From Bacillota bacterium (GTDB lineage: Bacteria; Bacillota; Clostridia; Christensenellales; SZUA-584), in assembly GCA_023459495.1 (NCBI GenBank), contig JAEWTL010000063.1:1-5474 (forward strand): a stretch of DNA of 5,474 nt, given 5' to 3'. Positions 1 to 5,425 of this stretch are shown here, piece by piece; position 1 is the first letter of the stretch, and every line of letters starts with the position of its first letter. The notes beneath the pieces were generated by a model, which was given only the letters and a program-made list of their open reading frames with translations, made no database searches and was not told the DNA's origin. A program made the position numbers and the translations under genes.

Positions 1-11
1 CAGGAGTTTTT

Positions 12-218
12 ATGGTTCATCAACATTACGGAACGCAGACCGTTAATCGCGGTGCGGTCATGCCAGGAATGCTGGTCAAACACAAAGATGGTACCTGGAC
101 TGCATCAGCTAATTTACGCGGACGGCTTTATCTGCATCGCGGCATCGAGCGCACTTATACCCGTGATTTGCTCGTGGAAGTTTTTCTCGACGGACGCGGT
201 AACGGCCTGAATCACTAA
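12..218 (+). CDS. Small early phage protein at the kil position
   Basis: This ORF encodes a 68-aa basic protein that I do not recognise with confidence. The start is supported by GGAG at 3-6, five bases before the ATG. It ends 76 nt before gam. Lambda carries kil, a short division inhibitor, in this slot, but the protein is longer than lambda Kil (47 aa) and has no visible resemblance to it. It has no signal peptide, membrane segment or cysteines. The middle (about residues 16-58) alternates hydrophobic and charged residues with several Arg/Lys and aromatics, which suggests a small beta-rich fold. Dense packing and base composition matching gam support a real gene. From position alone it could be a host-takeover or division-inhibiting peptide, but this is inference. 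Confidence 0.7.
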   Translation: MVHQHYGTQTVNRGAVMPGMLVKHKDGTWTASANLRGRLYLHRGIERTYTRDLLVEVFLDGRGNGLNH

Positions 219-294
219 CCCCCCTTTCCTGTTTTCCGAATCAGCCTGGCATTCCGCGGGCGATATTTTCACAGCCATTTTCAGGAGTTCAGCC

Positions 295-591
295 ATGAAC
301 GCTTATTACATTCAGGATCGTCTTGAGGCTCAGAGCTGGGCGCGTCACTACCAGCAGATCGCCCGTGAAGAGAAAGAGGCAGAACTGGCAGACGACCTGG
401 AAAAGGGTCTGCCCCAGCATTTGTTTGAATCGCTCTGCATCGATCATTTGCAACGTCACGGGGCCAGCAAAAAAGCCATTACCCGTGCGTTTGATGACGA
501 TGTTGAGTTTCAGGAGCGCATGGCAGAACACATCCGGTACATGGTTGAAACCATTGCTCACCACCAGGTTGATATTGATTCAGAGGTATAA
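295..591 (+). CDS. gam: Gam, RecBCD inhibitor (short form)
   Basis: The product is a 98-aa protein that, from memory, matches the short form of lambda Gam (GamS, starting MNAYYIQD) over its whole length with only a few substitutions. Gam is a dimeric, helical DNA mimic that occupies the DNA-binding channel of RecBCD, protecting linear phage DNA and rolling-circle products from degradation. Lambda also makes a 138-aa form starting upstream. Here the Gam frame is open back to a stop at 208-210 but contains no ATG, so only the short form has a normal start. AGGAG at 283-287, 7 nt before the ATG, is a good ribosome site. The gene ends 5 nt before bet, as expected of the Red operon. Confidence 0.95.
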   Translation: MNAYYIQDRLEAQSWARHYQQIAREEKEAELADDLEKGLPQHLFESLCIDHLQRHGASKKAITRAFDDDVEFQERMAEHIRYMVETIAHHQVDIDSEV

Positions 592-596
592 AACGG

Positions 597-1382
597 ATGA
601 GTACAGCACTCGCAACGCTGGCTGGGAAGCTGGCTGAACGTGTCGGCATGGATTCTGTCGACCCACAGGAACTGATCACCACTCTTCGCCAGACGGCATT
701 TAAAGGTGATGCCAGCGATGCGCAGTTCATCGCATTACTGATCGTTGCCAACCAGTACGGCCTTAATCCATGGACGAAAGAAATTTACGCCTTCCCTGAC
801 AAGCAGAACGGCATCGTTCCGGTGGTGGGCGTTGATGGCTGGTCCCGTATCATCAATGAAAACCAGCAGTTTGATGGCATGGACTTTGAGCAGGACAATG
901 AATCCTGCACATGCCGGATTTACCGCAAGGACCGTAATCATCCGATCTGCGTTACCGAGTGGATGGATGAATGCCGCCGCGAACCATTCAAAACCCGCGA
1001 AGGCAGAGAAATCACGGGGCCGTGGCAGTCGCATCCCAAACGGATGTTACGGCATAAAGCCATGATTCAGTGTGCCCGTCTGGCCTTCGGATTTGCTGGT
1101 ATCTATGACAAGGATGAAGCCGAGCGCATTGTCGAAAATACCGCATACACTGCAGAACGTCAGCCGGAACGCGACATCACTCCGGTTAACGATGAAACCA
1201 TGCAGGAGATTAACACTCTGCTGATCGCCCTGGATAAAACATGGGATGACGACTTATTGCCGCTCTGTTCCCAGATATTTCGCCGCGACATTCGCGCATC
1301 GTCAGAACTGACACAGGCCGAAGCAGTGAAAGCTCTTGGATTCCTGAAACAGAAAGCCACTGAGCAGAAGGTGGCAGCATGA
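597..1382 (+). CDS. bet: Bet, single-strand annealing recombinase (RecT/Redbeta family)
   Basis: The product is 261 aa, the full length of lambda Bet, and looks nearly identical to it from start (MSTALATLAGKLAERVG) to end (EQKVAA). Bet binds single-stranded DNA exposed by Exo, forms rings and filaments, and anneals complementary strands during phage recombination. The core annealing domain covers roughly residues 1-180. The C-terminal part (about 190-261) is the region that in lambda contacts Exo and SSB. The gene starts 5 nt after gam, with GAGG at 583-586 serving as ribosome site inside the gam end. Its stop codon overlaps the exo start in an ATGA (1379-1382), so bet and exo translation are probably coupled. 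I see no truncation or frameshift. Confidence 0.97.
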   Translation: MSTALATLAGKLAERVGMDSVDPQELITTLRQTAFKGDASDAQFIALLIVANQYGLNPWTKEIYAFPDKQNGIVPVVGVDGWSRIINENQQFDGMDFEQDNESCTCRIYRKDRNHPICVTEWMDECRREPFKTREGREITGPWQSHPKRMLRHKAMIQCARLAFGFAGIYDKDEAERIVENTAYTAERQPERDITPVNDETMQEINTLLIALDKTWDDDLLPLCSQIFRRDIRASSELTQAEAVKALGFLKQKATEQKVAA

Positions 1383-2059
1383 CACCGGACATTATACTGC
1401 AGCGTACCGGGATCGACGTGAGAGCTGTCGAACAGGGGGATGATGCATGGCACAAATTACGGCTCGGCGTCATCACCGCTTCAGAAGTTCACAACGTGAT
1501 AGCAAAGCCCCGCTCAGGAAAGAAGTGGCCTGACATGAAAATGTCCTACTTCCACACCCTGCTGGCTGAGGTTTGCACCGGTGTGGCTCCGGAAGTTAAC
1601 GCTAAAGCGCTGGCCTGGGGAAAACAGTACGAGAACGACGCCAGAACCCTGTTTGAGTTCACTTCCGGCGTGAATGTTATTGAATCCCCGATCATCTATC
1701 GCGACGAAAGTATGCGCACCGCCTGCTCTCCCGATGGTTTATGCAGTGATGGCAACGGCCTTGAACTGAAATGCCCGTTTACCTCCCGGGATTTCATGAA
1801 GTTCCGGCTCGGTGGTTTCGAGGCCATAAAGTCGGCTTACATGGCCCAGGTGCAGTACAGCATGTGGGTGACGCGAAAAGATGCCTGGTACTTTGCCAAC
1901 TATGACCCGCGTATGAAGCGTGAAGGCCTGCATTATGTCGTGGTTGAGCGGGATGAAAAGTACATGGCGAGTTTTGACGAGATGGTGCCGGAGTTCATCG
2001 AAAAAATGGACGAGGCACTGGCTGAAATTGGTTTTGTATTTGGGGAGCAATGGCGATGA
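1379..2059 (+). CDS. exo: Exo, lambda 5'-3' alkaline exonuclease
   Basis: The product is 226 aa, the same length as lambda exonuclease and nearly identical to it. The enzyme forms a toroidal trimer that degrades the 5' strand of double-stranded ends, leaving 3' overhangs for Bet. The PD-(D/E)XK active site is intact: Asp119 in the PDG motif, then Glu129 and Lys131 in the ELK motif. Arg28, used in lambda for the 5' phosphate, is also present. A few substitutions relative to my memory of lambda (for example Ile101 and Asp in RKDAWYF) are conservative or on the surface. The start overlaps the bet stop. The end (GEQWR) overlaps orf60a by 4 nt. The protein should be active. Confidence 0.97.
   Translation: MTPDIILQRTGIDVRAVEQGDDAWHKLRLGVITASEVHNVIAKPRSGKKWPDMKMSYFHTLLAEVCTGVAPEVNAKALAWGKQYENDARTLFEFTSGVNVIESPIIYRDESMRTACSPDGLCSDGNGLELKCPFTSRDFMKFRLGGFEAIKSAYMAQVQYSMWVTRKDAWYFANYDPRMKREGLHYVVVERDEKYMASFDEMVPEFIEKMDEALAEIGFVFGEQWR
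2042..2047 (+). promoter_or_regulatory. Ribosome binding site that decides the orf60a start
   Basis: GGGGAG lies inside the end of exo, 8 nt before the ATG at 2056 and only 2 nt before the in-frame ATG at 2050. The spacing favours the start at 2056, which is also the start of lambda Orf60a. Confidence 0.6.
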
Positions 2060-2214
2060 CGCATCCTCACGATAATATCCGGGTAGGCGCGATCACTTTC
2101 GTCTACTCCGTTACAAAGCGAGGCTGGGTATTTCCCGGCCTTTCTGTTATCCGAAATCCCCTGAAAGCACAGCGGCTGGCTGAGAAGATAAATAATAAAC
2201 AGGAGGATATATGA
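2056..2214 (+). CDS. orf60a: Lambda Orf60a-like protein, altered C-terminus
   Basis: This short gene encodes 52 aa starting MTHPHDNIRVGAITF, which matches lambda Orf60a, a protein of unknown function just downstream of exo (probably the DUF1317 family). It overlaps exo by 4 nt. An alternative ATG at 2050 would add two residues but sits too close to the ribosome site. Up to about residue 48 (INNK) the sequence follows lambda. It then ends QEDI, whereas lambda, from memory, continues for about a dozen other residues (60 aa in total). The new tail is encoded by the AGGAGG ribosome site of the next gene, and its TGA overlaps that gene's ATG. The likely reading is that a recombination event placed the next gene here and trimmed the C-terminus. 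A small soluble protein; its role is unknown. Confidence 0.85.
   Translation: MTHPHDNIRVGAITFVYSVTKRGWVFPGLSVIRNPLKAQRLAEKINNKQEDI
2201..2206 (+). promoter_or_regulatory. Strong Shine-Dalgarno of the DGQHR gene
   Basis: AGGAGG is a full-consensus ribosome site 4 nt before the ATG at 2211, lying in the final codons of orf60a. With the ATGA-type overlap it suggests efficient, coupled translation of the DGQHR protein from the early operon transcript. Confidence 0.7.
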
Positions 2215-3275
2215 GTCAGGTTGGTAATCATTCATTCGAATTTCCGGCATCGCAAGGTGTACAGGGTGGTACTGTTACACTCTTCCTTACCATACCAGGA
2301 AGATCGCTGGCTCGTTTCCTCGCTTCAGATAATTACGGCCATACACTGGAACGCTCTCAGCGAGAAATTAATCCAAATCGAGTACGAAAATTTTTAAATT
2401 ATCTCACTAACGCAGACTCAAGAAATGAGCCTTTTATCATTCCCCCTCTCGTAGGTAACTGTGATTCGAATATAGAATTTGTACCGTTTGGCAACACAAA
2501 TGTTGGTATAGCCAGAATTCCCCTCGACGCCGAAATAAAACTTTTTGATGGTCAACATCGTGCAGCTGGCATTGAGATATTTTGCCGAAGTTCCCCATCA
2601 ACACTCATGGTTCCCATGATGCTTACAATGAATCTGCCGCTAAAAACCCGGCAGCAGTTCTTTTCGGACATAAATAACAACGTTTCTAAGCCATCAGCGA
2701 CCATCAATATGGCGTATAACGGCCGGGATGATATTGCTCAGGGAATGATATCCTTCCTGACCCAACATACTGTATTTGCCGATATAACCGATTTTGAACA
2801 CAACGTAGTGCCATTAAAAAGTAATATGTGGGTGAGTTTCAAGGCACTCACTGATGCAACGTCAAAGTTCGCTAGGAACGGCAATCAACAACTTGAAATG
2901 GGATATATAGAATCTGTCTGGGAGGCATGGATTACACTAACTCAGATTGACTCAATCCGACATGGTGTACACCACGCTACGTACAAGCGCGATTATATTC
3001 AGTTCCATGGAGTAATGATTAACGCTTTCGGTTTTGCGGTTCAACAGATGATGGTTAATCATTCCATCGCAGAAATAACTTCTATGATCGAAAAACTATG
3101 TGCAACTACCAGCTCTGCAGAAAGAGAGGATTTTTTTCTGATGGATAACTGGGCGGGGATCTGCACGAAAGCCAGCCAGGAAAAACTATCTGTTATTGCC
3201 AATGTGGCAGCGCAGAAAGCAGCAGCAAACAGACTGATACAAGCTTTTACCAAAGGAAGTCTGGAATCAACTTAA
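2211..3275 (+). CDS. DGQHR-motif protein, DndB-like
   Basis: The 354-aa product carries the hallmark of the DGQHR/DndB family: LFDGQHRAAG at residues 111-120, followed by FFSDINNNVSKPS at about 150-162, matching the family pattern of a Phe, an IN turn and a Lys-Pro. The N-terminal region (about 21-65), with hydrophobic strands and an RxxK/REINPNR-type segment, also fits. The length is close to that usual for DndB (about 360 aa), so the gene looks complete. DndB is the DNA-binding regulator of the dnd phosphorothioate DNA modification operons; related DGQHR proteins occur in other DNA modification clusters. No dndC, dndD or dndE gene is present here, so this is an orphan. The gene is visibly more AT-rich than gam-bet-exo, its start overlaps the orf60a stop, and a terminator-like hairpin follows it. 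Transfer as phage cargo is likely. Function (regulator of host modification, defence or counter-defence) is inference; family membership is firm. Confidence 0.85.
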   Translation: MSQVGNHSFEFPASQGVQGGTVTLFLTIPGRSLARFLASDNYGHTLERSQREINPNRVRKFLNYLTNADSRNEPFIIPPLVGNCDSNIEFVPFGNTNVGIARIPLDAEIKLFDGQHRAAGIEIFCRSSPSTLMVPMMLTMNLPLKTRQQFFSDINNNVSKPSATINMAYNGRDDIAQGMISFLTQHTVFADITDFEHNVVPLKSNMWVSFKALTDATSKFARNGNQQLEMGYIESVWEAWITLTQIDSIRHGVHHATYKRDYIQFHGVMINAFGFAVQQMMVNHSIAEITSMIEKLCATTSSAEREDFFLMDNWAGICTKASQEKLSVIANVAAQKAAANRLIQAFTKGSLEST

Positions 3276-3332
3276 TGAATCAACATTGTCTCATATCAGC
3301 ATGCTGTACGGCGTCTTTAAGGAACGGTGAAC

Positions 3333-3422
3333 ATGAAAAACAAAATCATCATGGAGCTACAGGCTCCTTTTTTATTATTCGCATTCACCCTCAAGCGTAT
3401 TAACCAACAATTCAGGGATTAA
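3333..3422 (+). CDS. Doubtful 29-aa ORF spanning the hairpin
   Basis: An ATG at 3333, 8 nt after GGAA (3321-3324), opens 29 codons starting MKNKIIMELQ and ending before TAA at 3420-3422, just ahead of the zinc-finger gene. The middle (PFLLFAFTL) is hydrophobic, but too short for a confident membrane segment. The terminator-like hairpin at 3353-3373 lies inside it. It could be a leader peptide whose translation disrupts the hairpin, or simply chance. I do not recognise the product. Confidence 0.25.
   Translation: MKNKIIMELQAPFLLFAFTLKRINQQFRD
3353..3373 (+). terminator. Rho-independent terminator-like hairpin
   Basis: GGAGC (3353-3357) pairs perfectly with GCTCC (3363-3367) across the five-base loop TACAG, and six T residues follow directly. 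The stem is short (5 bp) but GC-rich. It sits 78 nt after the DGQHR gene and before the zinc-finger gene, xis and int. In a pL operon the N-modified polymerase would read through it, whereas unmodified transcripts could stop here. Confidence 0.6.
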
Positions 3423-3428
3423 TGAAAG

Positions 3429-3647
3429 ATGGCAGACATCATTGATTCAGCATCAGAAATTGAAGAATTACAGCGCAACACAGCAATAAAAATGCGCCGC
3501 CTGAACCACCAGGCTATATCTGCCACTCATTGTTGTGAGTGTGGCGATCCGATAGATGAACGAAGACGCCTGGCCGTTCAGGGTTGTCGGACTTGTGCAA
3601 GTTGCCAGGAGGAGATCGAACTTAAGAACAAACAATGGGGACTGTGA
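3429..3647 (+). CDS. DksA/TraR-family C4 zinc-finger protein
   Basis: The product is 72 aa. An N-terminal helix (about 5-30) precedes a four-cysteine zinc site: Cys35-x2-Cys38, 17 residues, Cys56-x2-Cys59, with the family pattern CGDPIDERR between the pairs and CQEEIE after it. This is the size and arrangement of the short TraR/DksA-like proteins common in phages and plasmids. TraR binds the secondary channel of RNA polymerase and mimics DksA plus ppGpp. Whether this copy does so is inference; an acidic Asp-x-x-Asp-like segment (D3-I-I-D6) is present near the N-terminus. An extra Cys36 and Cys53 lie beside the zinc ligands. AGGGA at 3414-3418, 10 nt upstream, supports the start. The gene lies in the xis-proximal cargo segment of the operon. 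Confidence 0.85.
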   Translation: MADIIDSASEIEELQRNTAIKMRRLNHQAISATHCCECGDPIDERRRLAVQGCRTCASCQEEIELKNKQWGL

Positions 3648-3694
3648 TGGCCTCAAAGCAGCAAATTTCAACATCGTCCAATTGAGGTGTAAAA

Positions 3695-3973
3695 ATGTTC
3701 AGAATCATTTTTCCTAACACCTGGTACGTCGATCGCCACGGCACTCCCTGCAAAATCCTGCGTTCTACCCACAACAAAGTTCACTACATCCGAAAAGGCA
3801 GAACATGTATCGCCAGCATGTTCCGCTTTAATCATGACTTTGAACCTGTGAATAAAGCTGATGCAGATCGGATAGCAGAAGAGATCGAAACGGCAGAACA
3901 CATTAAGAAGTTACGTGACATGCGTTCAAAAAGCAGAGGTAACCATGGAATCATACAGCCTCACACTCGATGA
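3695..3973 (+). CDS. DUF4222-type phage protein
   Basis: This ORF encodes 92 aa with a start well supported by GAGGTG at 3684-3689. The first half (NTWYVDRHGTPCKILRS, then HYIRKG, then a FxHDFEPV stretch) fits the pattern I associate with DUF4222, small lambdoid proteins with a compact beta fold often encoded just before xis. The second half (about 53-80) is a charged helix with many Glu, Ala, Lys and Arg, and the tail is basic. The function of the family is unknown to me. The last 29 nt overlap xis in another frame, which suggests joint expression with the excision module. Confidence 0.7.
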   Translation: MFRIIFPNTWYVDRHGTPCKILRSTHNKVHYIRKGRTCIASMFRFNHDFEPVNKADADRIAEEIETAEHIKKLRDMRSKSRGNHGIIQPHTR

Positions 3974-4295
3974 GGCCTGTCAGTTTCTTAAGATATCCAG
4001 ACCAACCGCAACCAACTGGATACGAACAGGCCGCCTACAGGCAACACGCAAAGACCCCACTAAACCAAAATCTCCTTACCTCACAACGCGACAAGCCTGC
4101 ATTGCGGCGCTTCAGTCTCCGCTGCATACTATCAAGGTGAGCGCGGGTGATGGCATAACAGAGGAAAGAAAATGTCACTCTTCCGCAGAGGTGAAATATG
4201 GTACGCCAGTTTCACATTGCCGAACGGTAAAAGATTTAAACAGTCTCTTGGAACAAAGGACAAAAGGCAGGCGACAGAGCTCCATGACAAGCTAA
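3945..4295 (+). CDS. xis: Excisionase, P22 Xis type
   Basis: The 116-aa product closely resembles phage P22 Xis and is unrelated in sequence to the 72-aa lambda Xis. It is a small DNA-bending accessory factor that, together with Int, directs recombination towards excision. Residues about 6-32 (LTLDEACQFLKISRPTATNW onward) form a helix-turn-helix of the MerR-like excisionase fold, and a basic stretch (RKDPTKPK) follows as a likely wing. The frame is open further upstream to an ATG at 3915. I chose 3945 because AGAGGT (3935-3940) sits just before it and the protein then has the P22 start (MES-SLTLDEA) and length. It overlaps DUF4222 by 29 nt and int by 124 nt in a different frame. Confidence 0.9.
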   Translation: MESYSLTLDEACQFLKISRPTATNWIRTGRLQATRKDPTKPKSPYLTTRQACIAALQSPLHTIKVSAGDGITEERKCHSSAEVKYGTPVSHCRTVKDLNSLLEQRTKGRRQSSMTS

Positions 4296-5335
4296 AGGCT
4301 GAAGCATGGCGGGTCAGCAAACTTGGTGAAATACCTGATATAACGTTCGAGGAAGCGTGTGTCAGGTGGCTTGAAGAGAAAGCACATAAAAAATCACTGG
4401 ACGATGACAAAAGCCGGATCGGATTCTGGCTTCAACATTTCGCAGGAATGCAACTAAGAGACATTACTGAATCAAAAATTTATTCAGCAATGCAGAAAAT
4501 GACGAACCGGCGTCATGAGGAAAACTGGAAACTCAGGGCAGAAGCATGCAGAAAAAAAGGGAAACCTGTTCCAGAATACACGCCAAAACCAGCGTCCGTT
4601 GCAACGAAGGCTACGCATCTTTCATTTATAAAGGCCCTACTAAGAGCCGCAGAGCGTGAATGGAAAATGCTGGATAAGGCACCAATTATTAAAGTGCCTC
4701 AACCAAAGAATAAACGGATCCGCTGGCTGGAGCCCCATGAAGCACAAAGGCTGATTGATGAATGTCCGGAGCCATTAAAGTCTGTTGTTGAATTTGCACT
4801 GGCAACAGGCTTAAGACGCTCGAACATCATCAACCTTGAATGGCAACAAATAGATATGCAGCGCCGGGTGGCATGGATAAACCCGGAAGAGAGTAAATCA
4901 AACCGCGCAATTGGCGTTGCGCTGAATGATACTGCATGTCGCGTATTGAAAAAACAAATCGGTAATCATCACCGTTGGGTATTTGTGTACAAGGAAAGCT
5001 GTACCAAACCAGACGGAACGAAAGCGCCAACAGTAAGGAAGATGCGGTATGACGCAAACACAGCCTGGAAAGCGGCTCTGAGACGGGCTGGTATTGATGA
5101 TTTCAGATTTCACGACTTGAGACACACCTGGGCAAGTTGGCTGGTTCAAGCCGGAGTCCCGTTGTCAGTGTTACAGGAAATGGGAGGCTGGGAGTCTATC
5201 GAAATGGTTCGTCGATATGCTCACCTTGCACCTAATCACCTTACCGAACACGCACGGCAAATAGACTCGATCCTGAACCCATCGGTCCCAAATTTGTCCC
5301 AGTCAAAAAATAAGGAAGGTACTAATGATGTGTAA
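4172..5335 (+). CDS. int: Integrase, P22-type tyrosine recombinase
   Basis: The 387-aa product has the length of P22 Int and is highly similar to it. Tyrosine recombinases cut and rejoin attP and attB through a covalent 3'-phosphotyrosine. An N-terminal arm-binding region (about 1-55, starting MSLFRRGEIWYASF) is followed by a core-binding domain (about 56-175) and the catalytic domain. The catalytic set is complete: Arg215 (TGLRRSN), Lys242 (ESKSN), His314 and Arg317 (HDLRHTW), Trp340 (GGW) and nucleophile Tyr349 (RRYAHL). GAGG at 4161-4164 supports the start, which lies inside xis. The gene points at the tRNA attachment site and ends 14 nt before the shared core, the classic arrangement. It appears intact, so the prophage should still be able to recombine if the other att site is present. 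Confidence 0.96.
   Translation: MSLFRRGEIWYASFTLPNGKRFKQSLGTKDKRQATELHDKLKAEAWRVSKLGEIPDITFEEACVRWLEEKAHKKSLDDDKSRIGFWLQHFAGMQLRDITESKIYSAMQKMTNRRHEENWKLRAEACRKKGKPVPEYTPKPASVATKATHLSFIKALLRAAEREWKMLDKAPIIKVPQPKNKRIRWLEPHEAQRLIDECPEPLKSVVEFALATGLRRSNIINLEWQQIDMQRRVAWINPEESKSNRAIGVALNDTACRVLKKQIGNHHRWVFVYKESCTKPDGTKAPTVRKMRYDANTAWKAALRRAGIDDFRFHDLRHTWASWLVQAGVPLSVLQEMGGWESIEMVRRYAHLAPNHLTEHARQIDSILNPSVPNLSQSKNKEGTNDV
5285..5301 (+). repeat. Candidate Int arm-type sites (direct repeat)
   Basis: GTCCCA occurs at 5285-5290 and again at 5296-5301, 11 bp apart, about one helical turn. It is inside the 3' end of int, on the phage side of the IHF site. This is where arm-type integrase sites of a P' arm would be expected. 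Two six-base repeats could also be chance. Confidence 0.35.
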
Positions 5336-5345
5336 CTTATTGATT
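5333..5345 (-). promoter_or_regulatory. IHF site (H'-like)
   Basis: Read on the minus strand, AATCAATAAGTTA matches the IHF consensus WATCAANNNNTTR at every defined position. It overlaps the int stop codon and lies 4 bp from the shared att core. IHF bends DNA so that Int can bridge arm and core sites, and its place here corresponds to H' in the P' arm of lambda. Confidence 0.65.
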
Positions 5346-5349
5346 TAAA

Positions 5350-5395
5350 TGGTGCCGATAATAGGAGTCGAACCTACGACCTTCGCATTACGAAT
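5350..5395. other. Attachment core shared by phage and thrW
   Basis: These 46 bp run from the anticodon arm to the CCA end of the tRNA gene. Their extent is the 46-bp identity that I recall for attP/attB of P22-type phages. Because full tRNA sequence continues to the right and phage sequence lies to the left, this is a junction site of the attL (BOP') kind. The same 46 bp should recur at the other prophage end. Confidence 0.8.
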
Positions 5396-5425
5396 GCGCT
5401 GCTCTACCAACTGAGCTATATCGGC
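5350..5425 (-). tRNA. thrW: tRNA-Thr (anticodon CGU), thrW type
   Basis: The minus strand folds as a complete 76-nt tRNA. The 7-bp acceptor stem GCCGATA/TATCGGC is perfect, the D loop has GCTCAGTTGG, the anticodon loop TTCGTAA has CGT at tRNA positions 34-36 (window 5390-5392), the T arm has GGTTCGACTCC, and CCA is encoded. CGU reads the threonine codon ACG. This is the thrW locus used by P22 and by several Shigella serotype-converting phages. The 3' part of the gene from the anticodon onward is now supplied by phage DNA, and the tRNA remains intact. Confidence 0.95.

Noticed and set aside
323..637. Long alternative-frame ORFs over gam and bet on both strands
   Set aside because: They lie entirely over genes with clear family identity, lack convincing ribosome sites and have shadow-type compositions rich in Ser, Arg and Pro.
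1739..2250. Minus-strand ORFs opposite exo and orf60a
   Set aside because: They are antisense to nearly invariant lambda genes, have no recognisable motifs and no ribosome sites that I can support.
3647..3685. 12-codon ORF starting at the ATG that overlaps the zinc-finger stop codon
   Set aside because: It is too short to support, has no matching pattern, and ends just before the DUF4222 ribosome site. At most it is a relic or translational bridge.
3915..3944. Upstream start for xis adding ten residues
   Set aside because: The ATG at 3945 has the better placed ribosome site and gives the P22 Xis start and length.
4102..4130. Possible int promoter within xis (TTGCGG, 17 bp, CATACT)
   Set aside because: Both boxes match the consensus weakly, and the CII-type TTGC-N6-TTGC motif expected at a lambda-like pI is not present.
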